Shown here piece after piece: positions 25,915 through 34,522 of a stretch of 64,000 nt of DNA (positions within the stretch are counted from its first letter, which is position 1; the number at the start of each line of letters is the position of its first letter). The stretch is from Methanobacterium sp. (GTDB lineage Archaea > Methanobacteriota > Methanobacteria > Methanobacteriales > Methanobacteriaceae), in contig JACRPY010000002.1 in the NCBI GenBank assembly GCA_016222945.1, positions 186,001-250,000 of the forward strand. The letters are read 5' to 3'. The notes under the pieces are model-generated. The model had not been told where the DNA came from and did not search any database. It saw nothing but the letters and a program-made list of their open reading frames with translations. Made by a program: the position numbers and the translations under genes.

Positions 25915-27787
25915 TTTCAGGATCCCCAATATCGGTAATTCCTTTTACATCCTTTATTTTATCCATTAAATCAAGAGTTCTTAGTTTTGCATTTCTAATA
26001 ATAGTATCATAAGTACTAGGATAAACCTTAATCATGTTACCTATAATTTCTTCATCTTTATTATCCTCATCAACTTTAGAACCAAGCACATAACAAACTA
26101 TTTTAGTATCTTTTTGAAGTTTTCCATGTTTTTTAAGTTTTTTTACATAAAATCTAGCTTGATTCATTTCTTCATAGCTTATGGTAGAATTTCCTTTTTT
26201 GAGTTCAATAACCAATACTTTTCTATATCCAACTACTTGAGAATCTTTTAATTTGTTACTACCATATATATTCCATATATCTCCCTCAGGAGTAGCAACT
26301 AAATCAGGCCTTTTATTAGAACCATCAAATTTTTTAATATCTACACCTAAAACCTCTCTAAGAGCTTTTTTTAATGATTTGTTTGATGTAAAGTTAGTAG
26401 TACCTTCATATTCAGGGCCAAACATCCATAGACCAGTTTCAAATAAAGGTTGTAATTGAGGTAGTTCTAGCGTTTCAATATCATCAACTAACATTTCAAG
26501 TTTAGAAATTATTTCCAATCTCCAATAAAGTTCACCTAAAACCGTATAGGCATCTTCTACGCTCCATTTATCTAAAATTTCTACTAATTTATCCATATCT
26601 TTGTAATCTAATTCTACAAGTTTATCAAGTAATTCGTGTTTTCGATTAGATTCTTCCATAGTTACTAATATAGATACAATTTTGGATAGATCTTCGGGTT
26701 TTATTGAGCATTGATTAATTACTTCATCTATGAAACGGCCTACTTCTTCTTGAGATACAGGATTTAAATTTTTTATATGCTCTTCGGAGGTTCTAACAAC
26801 TTTTATTTTTTTAACACGATGAGATTCTTTGATATAATCTTCTGCAAGTTTAATTATTTCTTCTTTAACAAACTTTTTAAGCTCTTTAACCATGTCATTA
26901 TCTTCAAAACCAAATCCTTCAGGTTTAACATGCTCTTCCATAAAATCAACGATAATACAAAATGCAAACTTATTTTCAATCTTATTTTTCCCATCCAAAG
27001 GAATATCTAACTCTTTCCATGTACTAAATTCAGCACATTTTTGATTGACCCACCATACTATTTGATATTGAGATAATTTTTTATTGTAAACATCACGAGG
27101 AATTTGGGCTATTTCTACTTTAAATCCTTTAAATTCTAATTTCTTCTTTTCATATTTTTCTAAATCTAATAATTTTATCTCTTTATCATTAAGATAAACT
27201 TTAAAGTGAGGATCAGCACCAAATCTAGTACTTAATGCAATTTCTATTTTATCTTTATTAAGATAATCATGATGTAAAGGACATTCAATATATGTACCTG
27301 AAAAATCTCCATCATAGCTTTCCACATGTTCATCAATTATTTTTGCATATTGTCCAGATTTTTCAATTTTTTCCACTTCAAATATAGATTTTTCATTTTC
27401 TTTACAAGTTATAACCTTATAACTATCTGAAAAACCAAATAAACCTAGCCTTCCTTTACCGTTACGTCCAAGAATTTTCCTAGTTGTTCCATCTTTCAAT
27501 GTAATTTCTGACCCAATATTGTCCCTTTTATCTCCGCCTAATTCACCCCAATACTTTAAAAACTCTTTTTTGGTCATCCCAAACCCATTATCTTTGATAG
27601 TGAAAATTTCCCCATTAATTAAATCTACTTCTGGCCAATTAATTTCTACTTTTGTTGCACCAGCATCCCATGAATTAGATACAAGTTCTATTAAGGTAAC
27701 ATCAGGATGTTTTACAGTATCTTGAACGAATTTTCTTTCAAAATTAGTACCAAATGTGAAGTAGTGAACATCTTTAGTTTTACTCAT
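25865..27787 (-). CDS. GHKL (Hsp90/MORC-like) ATPase fused to a PD-(D/E)XK-like nuclease domain
   Basis: A 640-residue protein. The N-terminal GHKL ATPase is complete: N-box IELVSNSWDAGA (33-44), G1 box IKDNGFGM (64-71) and G2 box GRNGKGRLGLFGF (about 107-119). The middle (about 190-460) includes a transducer-like region and a helical segment. The C-terminal region reads KRPDLVA (about 489), then VLVIELKKG (about 524), then MNQARFYVKKL, matching the D...ExK...QxxxY pattern of PD-(D/E)XK nucleases. GHKL-nuclease combinations are known from MutL/MORC-like proteins in restriction and conflict contexts; an antiviral role is inferred. Own promoter, opposite to the replication genes; AAGGGGAATCC precedes the ATG. 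Confidence 0.8.
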   Translation of the reverse strand: MSKTKDVHYFTFGTNFERKFVQDTVKHPDVTLIELVSNSWDAGATKVEINWPEVDLINGEIFTIKDNGFGMTKKEFLKYWGELGGDKRDNIGSEITLKDGTTRKILGRNGKGRLGLFGFSDSYKVITCKENEKSIFEVEKIEKSGQYAKIIDEHVESYDGDFSGTYIECPLHHDYLNKDKIEIALSTRFGADPHFKVYLNDKEIKLLDLEKYEKKKLEFKGFKVEIAQIPRDVYNKKLSQYQIVWWVNQKCAEFSTWKELDIPLDGKNKIENKFAFCIIVDFMEEHVKPEGFGFEDNDMVKELKKFVKEEIIKLAEDYIKESHRVKKIKVVRTSEEHIKNLNPVSQEEVGRFIDEVINQCSIKPEDLSKIVSILVTMEESNRKHELLDKLVELDYKDMDKLVEILDKWSVEDAYTVLGELYWRLEIISKLEMLVDDIETLELPQLQPLFETGLWMFGPEYEGTTNFTSNKSLKKALREVLGVDIKKFDGSNKRPDLVATPEGDIWNIYGSNKLKDSQVVGYRKVLVIELKKGNSTISYEEMNQARFYVKKLKKHGKLQKDTKIVCYVLGSKVDEDNKDEEIIGNMIKVYPSTYDTIIRNAKLRTLDLMDKIKDVKGITDIGDPEINEVMKEDFPEKTFAP

Positions 27788-27901
27788 ATTGGATTCCCCT
27801 TTTTTAACTAAGAATAATTTATTTATGTAATAGATAAGGTTTATGATTTATTATCCTATAAAGAAAATTACTAAAAATAAATGGGTTTTAAAAGGGTCTA
27901 T

Positions 27902-28060
27902 TTATTCAAAAGATACCAAACCGCAGTTTTTACATTCATATTCACAAAAAGTTATTTCTTCATCTACATCTATCTTAGAAATAGACTTTAACTCAAAATT
28001 ATGACCAAGTATCTTACACATCTGACATTTAATTTTCCATACAATACCGAACTCTTTCAT
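27902..28060 (-). CDS. Small zinc-ribbon protein upstream of the GHKL gene
   Basis: A 52-residue protein with CQMCKILGHNF near the N terminus and CEYECKNCG near the C terminus, giving paired cysteine knuckles of a zinc ribbon. GGTGAAAGAT precedes the ATG at 28060. It is 115 bases upstream of the GHKL-nuclease gene on the same strand, so it may be its partner or regulator. Such small genes are often missed by annotation. Confidence 0.65.
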   Translation of the reverse strand: MKEFGIVWKIKCQMCKILGHNFELKSISKIDVDEEITFCEYECKNCGLVSFE

Positions 28061-28194
28061 ATCTTTCACCAACTTTTTTGTATAATGACAATATAATTAA
28101 ATACCTAATAGTCATTTATTACATTAAAAAAACTTCCACATATACTTTTTTCTATTTTATAAACATAATAACATTTAATTTTGATAAAAAAGCA

Positions 28195-28219
28195 TTAATT
28201 ATGACGAAATAATGATTAG
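28195..28219 (+). promoter_or_regulatory. Element motif copy 4 (right end)
   Basis: TTAATTATGACG, then AAATAATGATTAG. It matches the integrase-proximal copy at TTAA-TATGACG and TGATT. It lies about 95 bases before the last element gene and about 640 bases from the right candidate attachment site. Confidence 0.4.
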
Positions 28220-28289
28220 ATTTATTGAAGGAGAGTATTTGAAAAAAGGTAGTAATATTTAAATATGTAAATGTGGTATTTAATTAATA

Positions 28290-28601
28290 ATGATGACGTA
28301 TATTAAAATCCCTCATATAACATCTAAAAAATTAAAACAAAGTAGATGTTTCTTTTTTCTAGATGAAGATATCACTGAATCCATATATGACGATATTATA
28401 CTATATTTAATGGATTATAAACCGTATAATTATAATTTGAAGATATCTTATGATATAATGTACTCTAAAACGTTTAAAGCTCATTTAATAAAAGTTATAA
28501 TGTTTTTTAGTGATATAATTTATCTTAATTTAACTAATGAGGATATTGATGTTTTAGCAGAGCTTGAGAGATTGAGAATTGAAAAATATTACAATGATTA
28601 A
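28290..28601 (+). CDS. Hypothetical protein (103 aa), last gene of the element
   Basis: A 103-residue protein rich in Ile, Tyr, Asp and Lys, with a central hydrophobic stretch (LIKVIMFFSDIIYLNL). No family is recognised. A TTTAAATAT box at 28258-28266 stands about 27 bases before the ATG with no ribosome binding site, so the transcript is probably leaderless. AT-rich codon use resembles the rest of the element. Confidence 0.55.
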   Translation: MMTYIKIPHITSKKLKQSRCFFFLDEDITESIYDDIILYLMDYKPYNYNLKISYDIMYSKTFKAHLIKVIMFFSDIIYLNLTNEDIDVLAELERLRIEKYYND

Positions 28602-28866
28602 GTATTAACATCTAAATTTTGATATCATATTTATCTAGATTTATTAATTTACTTTTTTATCAATTTTTTTAAGAATGTAGGAATAATTATATACATTGAA
28701 TTCTATAAAATTTAAATAATCAATAGATTTGTAACTCATAAGTGTTTTTGTAGGTTAAAAGTTAATTTTAATCATAATATGGTAGATTTTATGAGTTTAC
28801 GAGTAAAAAAGGGTCTAGAATTTAGTTTTTAATTAGTTTATTATATATAAAATTAAATATAATAGC
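28602..28866. other. Junction region between element and core genes
   Basis: No gene. AT-rich sequence that contains the right candidate attachment repeat and the promoter of the DUF1786 gene at its end. Confidence 0.4.
28836..28851 (+). repeat. Candidate attachment site, right copy, also TATA box
   Basis: GTTTATTATATATAAA, identical to 17689-17704. TTATATATAA here is about 20-25 bases before the ATG at 28867, so it serves as the promoter of a leaderless DUF1786 transcript. An integration that duplicates a promoter would leave exactly this arrangement, but coincidence is possible. Confidence 0.35.
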
Positions 28867-29895
28867 ATGAAAATTTTAGCAATTGATGTGGGTGCAGGTA
28901 CCCAGGACATCATGTTCTATGATTCTAAAAACACAATTGAAAACTCGGTTAAGCTGGTAATGCCATCTCCCACTAAAATATTTGCAAAAAGAATAAAAAA
29001 ATGCAAAAATGACTTGTTAATAAGTGGAGAGACCATGGGCGGTGGTCCCATAAATAAAGCAATACAGAAACATCTAACTGAGGGATACAGAGTTGTAATG
29101 ACAGAAAACGCTGCAAAAACAGTAAGAGATAACCTGGATCATGTTAAATCAAAGGGGATTGAAATAATATCTTCAAAAGAAGAAAATAAATATTCAAATT
29201 TTGAAAAAATTGAGTTAATAGATGTTAATTTGGAATCGATAAGAAAATCTTTATCTCAATTTGATGTAGAGCCTGATTTTGATTATATAGGAATAGCAGT
29301 ACAGGATCATGGATATATGGAAGGAATGGGGGATAGAAACTTTAGATTCATGAAAATAAAAGAAGTGATGGACAAACCAAAATATCCTGAGGAATTTGCA
29401 TTTTTTAATAACGCTCCTGATTATTTTACAAGGATTAATGCAGTATTTAGAACATTTAAAGGTTATAAAACTACTGTAATGGATTCTAAATTCGCATCAA
29501 TTTCAGGGGCAACCTGTGATCAGCAGGTAAAGAAACTTGAAAGATATATAGTGATGGACATTGGAAATGGACACACATTGGCCGCTGCAATTAATAAAGG
29601 AAAAATATATGGAGTATTTGAGCACCATACTAGTAGTTTGACTCCAGAAAAGATTGAAAATTATGTAAATAAACTTGTAGATGGAACTATAACTCATGAA
29701 GAGGTGCATAGTGATCATGGGCATGGGGCATGGTCTTTATCGCCTATAGGGGAATTTGAGGCAATAGTTGCTACAGGGCCTCGAAGGAAAATAATGGAAA
29801 AAACTGACTTTAATGTGCATTATGCAGCTCCTGCAGGTGATGTGATGATGACAGGACCTGTTGGATTAATAAAAGCAATTCAATCAAATATTTAA
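28867..29895 (+). CDS. DUF1786 protein (sugar-kinase-fold ATPase-like)
   Basis: A 342-residue protein starting MKILAIDVGAGTQDIM, the phosphate-1 loop of the actin/Hsp70/sugar-kinase fold. A second loop (IVMDIGNGHTLAAAI, about residue 228) completes the nucleotide site. These are the hallmarks of DUF1786, a family common in methanogens and of unknown function. The start appears leaderless, since no ribosome binding site precedes it and a TATA box lies at the right distance. It is followed 11 bases later by the PHP gene, so both are probably one transcript. Confidence 0.8.
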   Translation: MKILAIDVGAGTQDIMFYDSKNTIENSVKLVMPSPTKIFAKRIKKCKNDLLISGETMGGGPINKAIQKHLTEGYRVVMTENAAKTVRDNLDHVKSKGIEIISSKEENKYSNFEKIELIDVNLESIRKSLSQFDVEPDFDYIGIAVQDHGYMEGMGDRNFRFMKIKEVMDKPKYPEEFAFFNNAPDYFTRINAVFRTFKGYKTTVMDSKFASISGATCDQQVKKLERYIVMDIGNGHTLAAAINKGKIYGVFEHHTSSLTPEKIENYVNKLVDGTITHEEVHSDHGHGAWSLSPIGEFEAIVATGPRRKIMEKTDFNVHYAAPAGDVMMTGPVGLIKAIQSNI

Positions 29896-29906
29896 GGAAA
29901 TAAAAC

Positions 29907-30554
29907 ATGATAATAGATCCTCATATTCACAGTAGTTATTCCAGTGATTCAAGAATGACACCTAAAGAAATAATTGAGCAAGCAAGAAAAATAGGTTTGG
30001 ATGCAATAGCAATTGCTGATCATAACTCAATTAAAGGTGCTCAAGTTGGAATTAAAGAAGCTAAAGGAATCAGTGATTTGATAGTAATACCAGCAATGGA
30101 GGTGAGCACCAATAAGGGACATATAGTGGCTTTGGGTATAAATAAAGAAATTAAATCATATATGTCTCCAGAAGAGACTGTTGAAGCTATAAGAGATGCT
30201 AATGGGATTGCAATTGCCCCTCATCCATTTGTACGATACAGGGAAGGGCTTTGCGATAAGGTTAAAGATTTAGACATTGATGCAATGGAAACTTTAAACT
30301 CTCGTTATGTATTTGGTTATTCCAATTGGCGCGCTAAAAAACTGGCTGAAGAAAGAGGAATACCTCAAATTGGTGCAAGCGATGCGCATTTTTTAGGAGC
30401 TATTGGAAGCTGTGTAACAGAATTAGACGCTGATTTTTCTATTGATAGTATAATTGAATGTATTTTATCTGGAAAAACCAATGTATTTGGTGATAGGACT
30501 CCTTTACCTTTAATATTGAAGGAAGTTATTGATAAAAAGATTAAGAAAATCTAA
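29907..30554 (+). CDS. PHP-domain phosphoesterase
   Basis: A 215-residue protein with the metal-binding motifs of the PHP family in order: DPHIHSSYSSDS, IAIADHNSIKGA, PAMEVSTNKGHIVALGI, APHPF and GASDAHF. These residues bind a trinuclear metal centre that hydrolyses phosphoester bonds. The relatives closest in layout are stand-alone nucleotide/oligonucleotide phosphatases of archaea; the substrate is unknown. It follows the DUF1786 gene by 11 bases, with AAGGAAATAAA as the ribosome binding site. Confidence 0.88.
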   Translation: MIIDPHIHSSYSSDSRMTPKEIIEQARKIGLDAIAIADHNSIKGAQVGIKEAKGISDLIVIPAMEVSTNKGHIVALGINKEIKSYMSPEETVEAIRDANGIAIAPHPFVRYREGLCDKVKDLDIDAMETLNSRYVFGYSNWRAKKLAEERGIPQIGASDAHFLGAIGSCVTELDADFSIDSIIECILSGKTNVFGDRTPLPLILKEVIDKKIKKI

Positions 30555-30695
30555 TTCATTTATTAAATAAAATATTATGTCAAATGACATTTTAAAGGCC
30601 CATATGTGCAATGTTAATAGAACATGAAAAATCCAATTGTATTTATTTTTCCTCTTACATAAAATAAATTAGATTAAATTAAGGAGGAATCTCGC

Positions 30696-31139
30696 ATGCA
30701 AAAAATATTATTGCCTATAGATGGCTCAGAAAATTCTATGAGGGCTGGAGAATACGCTATTTCTATGGTTGATTTAAATGGCGCAGACATCATTGTTTTA
30801 TATGTTATTGACACTTCTTACTTGGATGCATTACCACAGCAGGATTTAAGGGATAAAATGAGTGAAGAGTTAAGAAAAGAAGGTGAAATAGCAGTTGAAG
30901 AATTTAAAAGTAAATTAGAAGAAAGTCAATGTCAGGGGCATTGTAAAAATGTGAATTTAATCACTAAAATTAAATGGGGTAAGCCTGCAGATGTAATACT
31001 TAAAACTATAGATGAAGTAGGTGTGGATCAGGTAACCATGGGAAAATCAGGTAAACAAGGAATAGAAAAGCTTATTCTTGGAAGTACTGCAGATAGAGTG
31101 GTCCGAGGATCCAAAGTTTCAGTAAATGTGATATCTTAA
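30696..31139 (+). CDS. Universal stress protein (UspA family)
   Basis: A 147-residue cytoplasmic protein with the UspA alpha/beta fold. KILLPIDGSENSMRAGEYA starts the nucleotide site and GKSGKQGIEKLILGSTADRVVR supplies the G-2x-G-9x-G(S/T) ATP-binding motif, so it probably binds ATP. It has its own promoter region and a strong GGAGGAATC ribosome binding site. Role in stress survival is a family inference. Confidence 0.9.
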   Translation: MQKILLPIDGSENSMRAGEYAISMVDLNGADIIVLYVIDTSYLDALPQQDLRDKMSEELRKEGEIAVEEFKSKLEESQCQGHCKNVNLITKIKWGKPADVILKTIDEVGVDQVTMGKSGKQGIEKLILGSTADRVVRGSKVSVNVIS

Positions 31140-31225
31140 GCTTATTTGAGATATTTCAGCTAATTATACATTTTTAAATAAATTTTATTTTCATTTTTTT
31201 AAATTTATATTATGATAAAACTTAA

Positions 31226-32041
31226 ATGAGCAATAGTTCTATTAAATTTATGCTCTCTGAACTTTCCCAATTTATCCAGGATAACTTTCTTTATCTTCAA
31301 CCAGGGTACACAATATTAAATACAGTTGTTTTTGGAATTATACTGGGAATTGCAGTTATTTTAATTATAAAAATGTTTAATTACATTAAAAAGGATCCAA
31401 AGGACCTTATACTTCCTGTGATTCCATTTATCTTTTTTGGGTCCAGTGCAAGAGCTCTTGTAGACAATGGAATTTATCCATTAATCCATCTTCTAGTTAC
31501 TCCAGGCATTTATGTTTTCACAGGTTTAATGACAATTGCAGCACTTTTAGCATCAGTTTATATTGAAAAGAAAACCAAATGGGATTATAGATATTTAATG
31601 TTTATTATGGGGTTTATTTTATGTATTCCCAATATTATTTATATAAATAACATGAATATAGTTGCATTCTTTGAAGTTATTGGAGTATGGGCAGTATTTT
31701 CATCTATTTTCGTTCTTTTAAGGAATAAATGGGCTCTTCTAAAGAGTAAAGCTAATTTATATGCCCTTTCAGCTCATTTGTTTGATGCAGCCTCTACATT
31801 TATAGCTGTTGACTTATATGGCTATGGGGAGCAGCATGTACTTCCAAACGCCCTTACAAGCCTTGCAGGAACTGCATTTGTAATGTTTCCCCTAAAAATA
31901 GCAGTTATTTTAGCCGCTCTTTACGTGATTGATGAATATATTGAAGATAATACTATAAAAAACATGTTGAAGCTTGCTATATTTATTTTAGGACTTGCAC
32001 CCGGTCTTAGGAATTTTTTAAGCCTGTGTATAGGTGCATAA
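31226..32041 (+). CDS. DUF63 integral membrane protein
   Basis: A 271-residue membrane protein with about seven hydrophobic helices. The features FFGSSARALVDNG (about 72) and LFDAASTFIAVDLYGYGEQHVLPN (about 186-209) match DUF63, an archaea-specific family of unknown function. The conserved polar residues inside the helices (Arg, Asp, His) suggest transport or enzymatic work within the membrane. Lacks a Shine-Dalgarno; the ATG is close to a TATA-like TTATATTATG. The following leuA frame overlaps only as a non-coding extension. Confidence 0.8.
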   Translation: MSNSSIKFMLSELSQFIQDNFLYLQPGYTILNTVVFGIILGIAVILIIKMFNYIKKDPKDLILPVIPFIFFGSSARALVDNGIYPLIHLLVTPGIYVFTGLMTIAALLASVYIEKKTKWDYRYLMFIMGFILCIPNIIYINNMNIVAFFEVIGVWAVFSSIFVLLRNKWALLKSKANLYALSAHLFDAASTFIAVDLYGYGEQHVLPNALTSLAGTAFVMFPLKIAVILAALYVIDEYIEDNTIKNMLKLAIFILGLAPGLRNFLSLCIGA

Positions 32042-32156
32042 TCTAAAAGATTTATTAAAATTAAATCATTTTTTTACAAGATTTTATCCATATTTTTTTA
32101 TTAATGTATACCCAATATTATTATACAAATTGCCAAACCAAAGGAGAAATTATTTT

Positions 32157-33674
32157 ATGTATATAGAAAAAGTAAAAAACGAGATGAATCTACCGGAAAC
32201 GGTAAGAATATTTGACACGACTCTAAGAGACGGTGAACAAACACCTGGAGTTGCAATAACTGTAGATGAAAAGATAAGAATTGCAAAAAGACTCGATGAA
32301 TTAGGTGTTAATGTAATTGAAGTTGGATTTCCAGCATCTTCAAGCGGTGAAAAAGAAGCGGCACGTGAAATCCTTAAACTTGGTTTAAATGCTCAGGTTT
32401 GTGGTTTGGCAAGAGTTTTAAAGGAAGATTTAGATGCAGCAATAGATTGTGACGTGGATTACATTCATACATTTGTAGGAACTTCTCCACTTCACAGGGA
32501 ATTCAAGCTTAAAATGGAAAAAGAGGAGATTTTAGCTAAAGCAGTGGATGCTGTAGAATATATAAAAGATCATGGAATTGTAGCTGAATTTTCAGCAGAA
32601 GACGCTACAAGAACTGAATTTGATTATTTAAAGGATATTTACAAGGCTGTTGAAGATGCAGGGGTAGATTACATAAATGTGCCGGATACAGTAGGTGTAA
32701 TGATTCCTACATCCATAAAATGGCTTATTCAAAACCTTAAAGAACATTTAAACAGCCCTATAAGTGTGCATTGTCATGATGACTTTGGACTTGCAGTTGC
32801 AAACTCTCTTATGGCTGTAGAAGCTGGTGCAAGTCAGGTTCATGCCACTGTAAATGGGTTAGGTGAAAGGGCAGGAAATGCTTCATTAGAAGAGGTTGTA
32901 ATGTCTTTAATCTCAGAATATGGTATTAAAATGGATATTAAAACAGAAATGCTTGTTAATCTCTCTGAATTTGTTTCAAGAATTACAGGGGTTAAGATGC
33001 CTCCGAATAAGGCTATAGTTGGGGAAAATGCCTTTGCTCATGAAGCAGGAATACATGTGCACGGTGTACTTGCAAAGGCAGAAACTTATGAGCCTATCAC
33101 TCCAGAAATAGTGGGACACACAAGAAGAATTGTATTAGGGAAACATACTGGTGCAAATGCAATTAAAGCTAAATTGGACGAATATGGAATAGAATTAAAC
33201 GATGATCAATTCAAAAAGGTATATGATCAAGTTAAGGCCCTTGGGGATAAAGGTAAATGTGTAACAGACGCTGATTTAAAAGCATTAGCTGAAAGTGTGC
33301 TTGGAAAGGCGAAAAAAGAGATTGTAAGGCTTGAGGGGTTTTCTGTAATGACTGGAAACAGTGTGATGCCCACAGCAACTGTAAAACTTACAATTGATGG
33401 AGAAACAAAAACCGTTGCAAAAACGGGTGTTGGACCAGTAGACGCAGCTATTAACGCTATACAAAGTGTTGTTGGTGAAATTGCAGATATTGAACTGCAG
33501 GAATATAATATTGAAGCTATAACTGGCGGGACAAATGCACTTGCTGAAGTTTTTGTTATTATGGGAGATAAAAATGGAAATCGTGCAACTGGAAGGTCTA
33601 CAACTGAAGATATAGTAATGGCCAGTGTAGAGGCAGTTTTAGATGCAATAAACAAAATACTTATCCTAAGATAA
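32157..33674 (+). CDS. leuA: 2-isopropylmalate synthase (or citramalate synthase)
   Basis: A 505-residue enzyme of the DRE-TIM metallolyase family. RIFDTTLRDGEQTPGVAIT carries the catalytic/metal Asp-Arg, HCHDDFGLAVANS the metal His pair, and a C-terminal about 130-residue LeuA dimer domain (VTGNSVMPTATVKL, GVGPVDAAINA) provides leucine or isoleucine feedback control. It condenses acetyl-CoA with a 2-oxo acid. Methanogens have several paralogues (LeuA, CimA, AksA); the regulatory domain excludes AksA, and LeuA is most likely. I chose the ATG at 32157 after GGAGAAATT; the upstream open extension lacks coding character. Confidence 0.85.
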   Translation: MYIEKVKNEMNLPETVRIFDTTLRDGEQTPGVAITVDEKIRIAKRLDELGVNVIEVGFPASSSGEKEAAREILKLGLNAQVCGLARVLKEDLDAAIDCDVDYIHTFVGTSPLHREFKLKMEKEEILAKAVDAVEYIKDHGIVAEFSAEDATRTEFDYLKDIYKAVEDAGVDYINVPDTVGVMIPTSIKWLIQNLKEHLNSPISVHCHDDFGLAVANSLMAVEAGASQVHATVNGLGERAGNASLEEVVMSLISEYGIKMDIKTEMLVNLSEFVSRITGVKMPPNKAIVGENAFAHEAGIHVHGVLAKAETYEPITPEIVGHTRRIVLGKHTGANAIKAKLDEYGIELNDDQFKKVYDQVKALGDKGKCVTDADLKALAESVLGKAKKEIVRLEGFSVMTGNSVMPTATVKLTIDGETKTVAKTGVGPVDAAINAIQSVVGEIADIELQEYNIEAITGGTNALAEVFVIMGDKNGNRATGRSTTEDIVMASVEAVLDAINKILILR

Positions 33675-33724
33675 CAATAATATATTAACTGAACTAATGA
33701 ATAAGGGCATGAAGGAGGCATAAA

Positions 33725-34477
33725 ATGGTAAATGCCAGGATTCTTGTTGTAGAGGATGAAAGAATCACTGCTGAAGATATAAAAGACAGTCTAATTAATC
33801 TGGGATATGAAGTATCTGATTTAGTTTCTTCTGGTGAAGAAGCTGTTAGGAAGGTTGAAGAGCTTCAACCAGATCTTATTCTTATGGATATCCGTCTTGA
33901 GGGTGAAATGGATGGTATAGAGGCTGCAGATAAAATTAGGGAAAAATATGATATTCCTGTAATTTATTTAACTGCTTATTCTGATAATAAAACGTTAGAA
34001 AGGGCAAAAAAATCGGAACCGTCGGGTTTTATACTTAAAGAATCCTCTGGAATTATATATAAACCTTTTGAAGAGGATGAACTCCATAGTATCATCGAGA
34101 TAACTCGTTATAAGCATAAAATGGAAAAGGATCATGAAAAATGGGTTTCATCATTACTTGAAAATATTGATGAAGGTTTAATTGCAATAGGCCACAAAGG
34201 AACGATAAAATTCATGAACCACATAGCTGAAAATATTACGGGCTGGCTACAAAAGGATGCTGCTGACAGGGATTTAAATGAAGTTTTTAAAATCTATGAT
34301 ATGGAATCAGGAGCTATTAAAGAGATTAAACTGGATAATGGTACTTATTCTTTGGGAGAAGTACTGCTTATAAATAAAAAAGGGGAAAAAGTTTCTTTAA
34401 ATGCTAAATTAAATGATATGGGAGATACTGGGGGAGAAATAGAAGGCATGGCATTAACCTTCCGCCATATGGGCTAA
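33725..34477 (+). CDS. Response regulator REC-PAS protein (first of a tandem pair)
   Basis: A 250-residue two-domain protein. Residues 1-125 are a receiver domain: acidic EDE near residue 9, phospho-acceptor Asp in LILMDIRLEG (about 56), Thr/Ser in YLTAYSD, and Lys in the terminal KPFEE. Residues about 135-245 form a PAS-like sensor (ENIDEGLIAIGHKGTIKFMN). No kinase or DNA-binding domain is attached, so output is via protein contact, typical of methanogen signal proteins. It carries an extra about 8-residue segment (KESSGIIY) before KPFEE. Strong AAGGAGG ribosome binding site. Confidence 0.88.
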   Translation: MVNARILVVEDERITAEDIKDSLINLGYEVSDLVSSGEEAVRKVEELQPDLILMDIRLEGEMDGIEAADKIREKYDIPVIYLTAYSDNKTLERAKKSEPSGFILKESSGIIYKPFEEDELHSIIEITRYKHKMEKDHEKWVSSLLENIDEGLIAIGHKGTIKFMNHIAENITGWLQKDAADRDLNEVFKIYDMESGAIKEIKLDNGTYSLGEVLLINKKGEKVSLNAKLNDMGDTGGEIEGMALTFRHMG

Positions 34478-34522
34478 ATCTAATATTTAGAATTATAATA
34501 AAATCTGTAATGGGGAGGTAGT

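Larger units (their letters stand above)
17689..28851. mobile_element. Integrated plasmid- or provirus-like element
   Basis: The segment separates two core genes (trpB2 and the DUF1786 gene). It contains a tyrosine integrase at its left end, a long gene-free repeat-bearing region, many tiny unassigned genes, a primase-polymerase/helicase replication protein and an accessory GHKL ATPase with nuclease-like domain. No capsid, terminase or tail gene is seen, so it resembles an integrative plasmid or satellite more than a complete provirus. The exact ends are uncertain. Confidence 0.75.

Noticed and set aside
32034..32156. Upstream extension of leuA
   Set aside because: Phe/Tyr-rich AT-driven sequence overlapping the end of the DUF63 gene; GGAG site and conserved start are at 32157.
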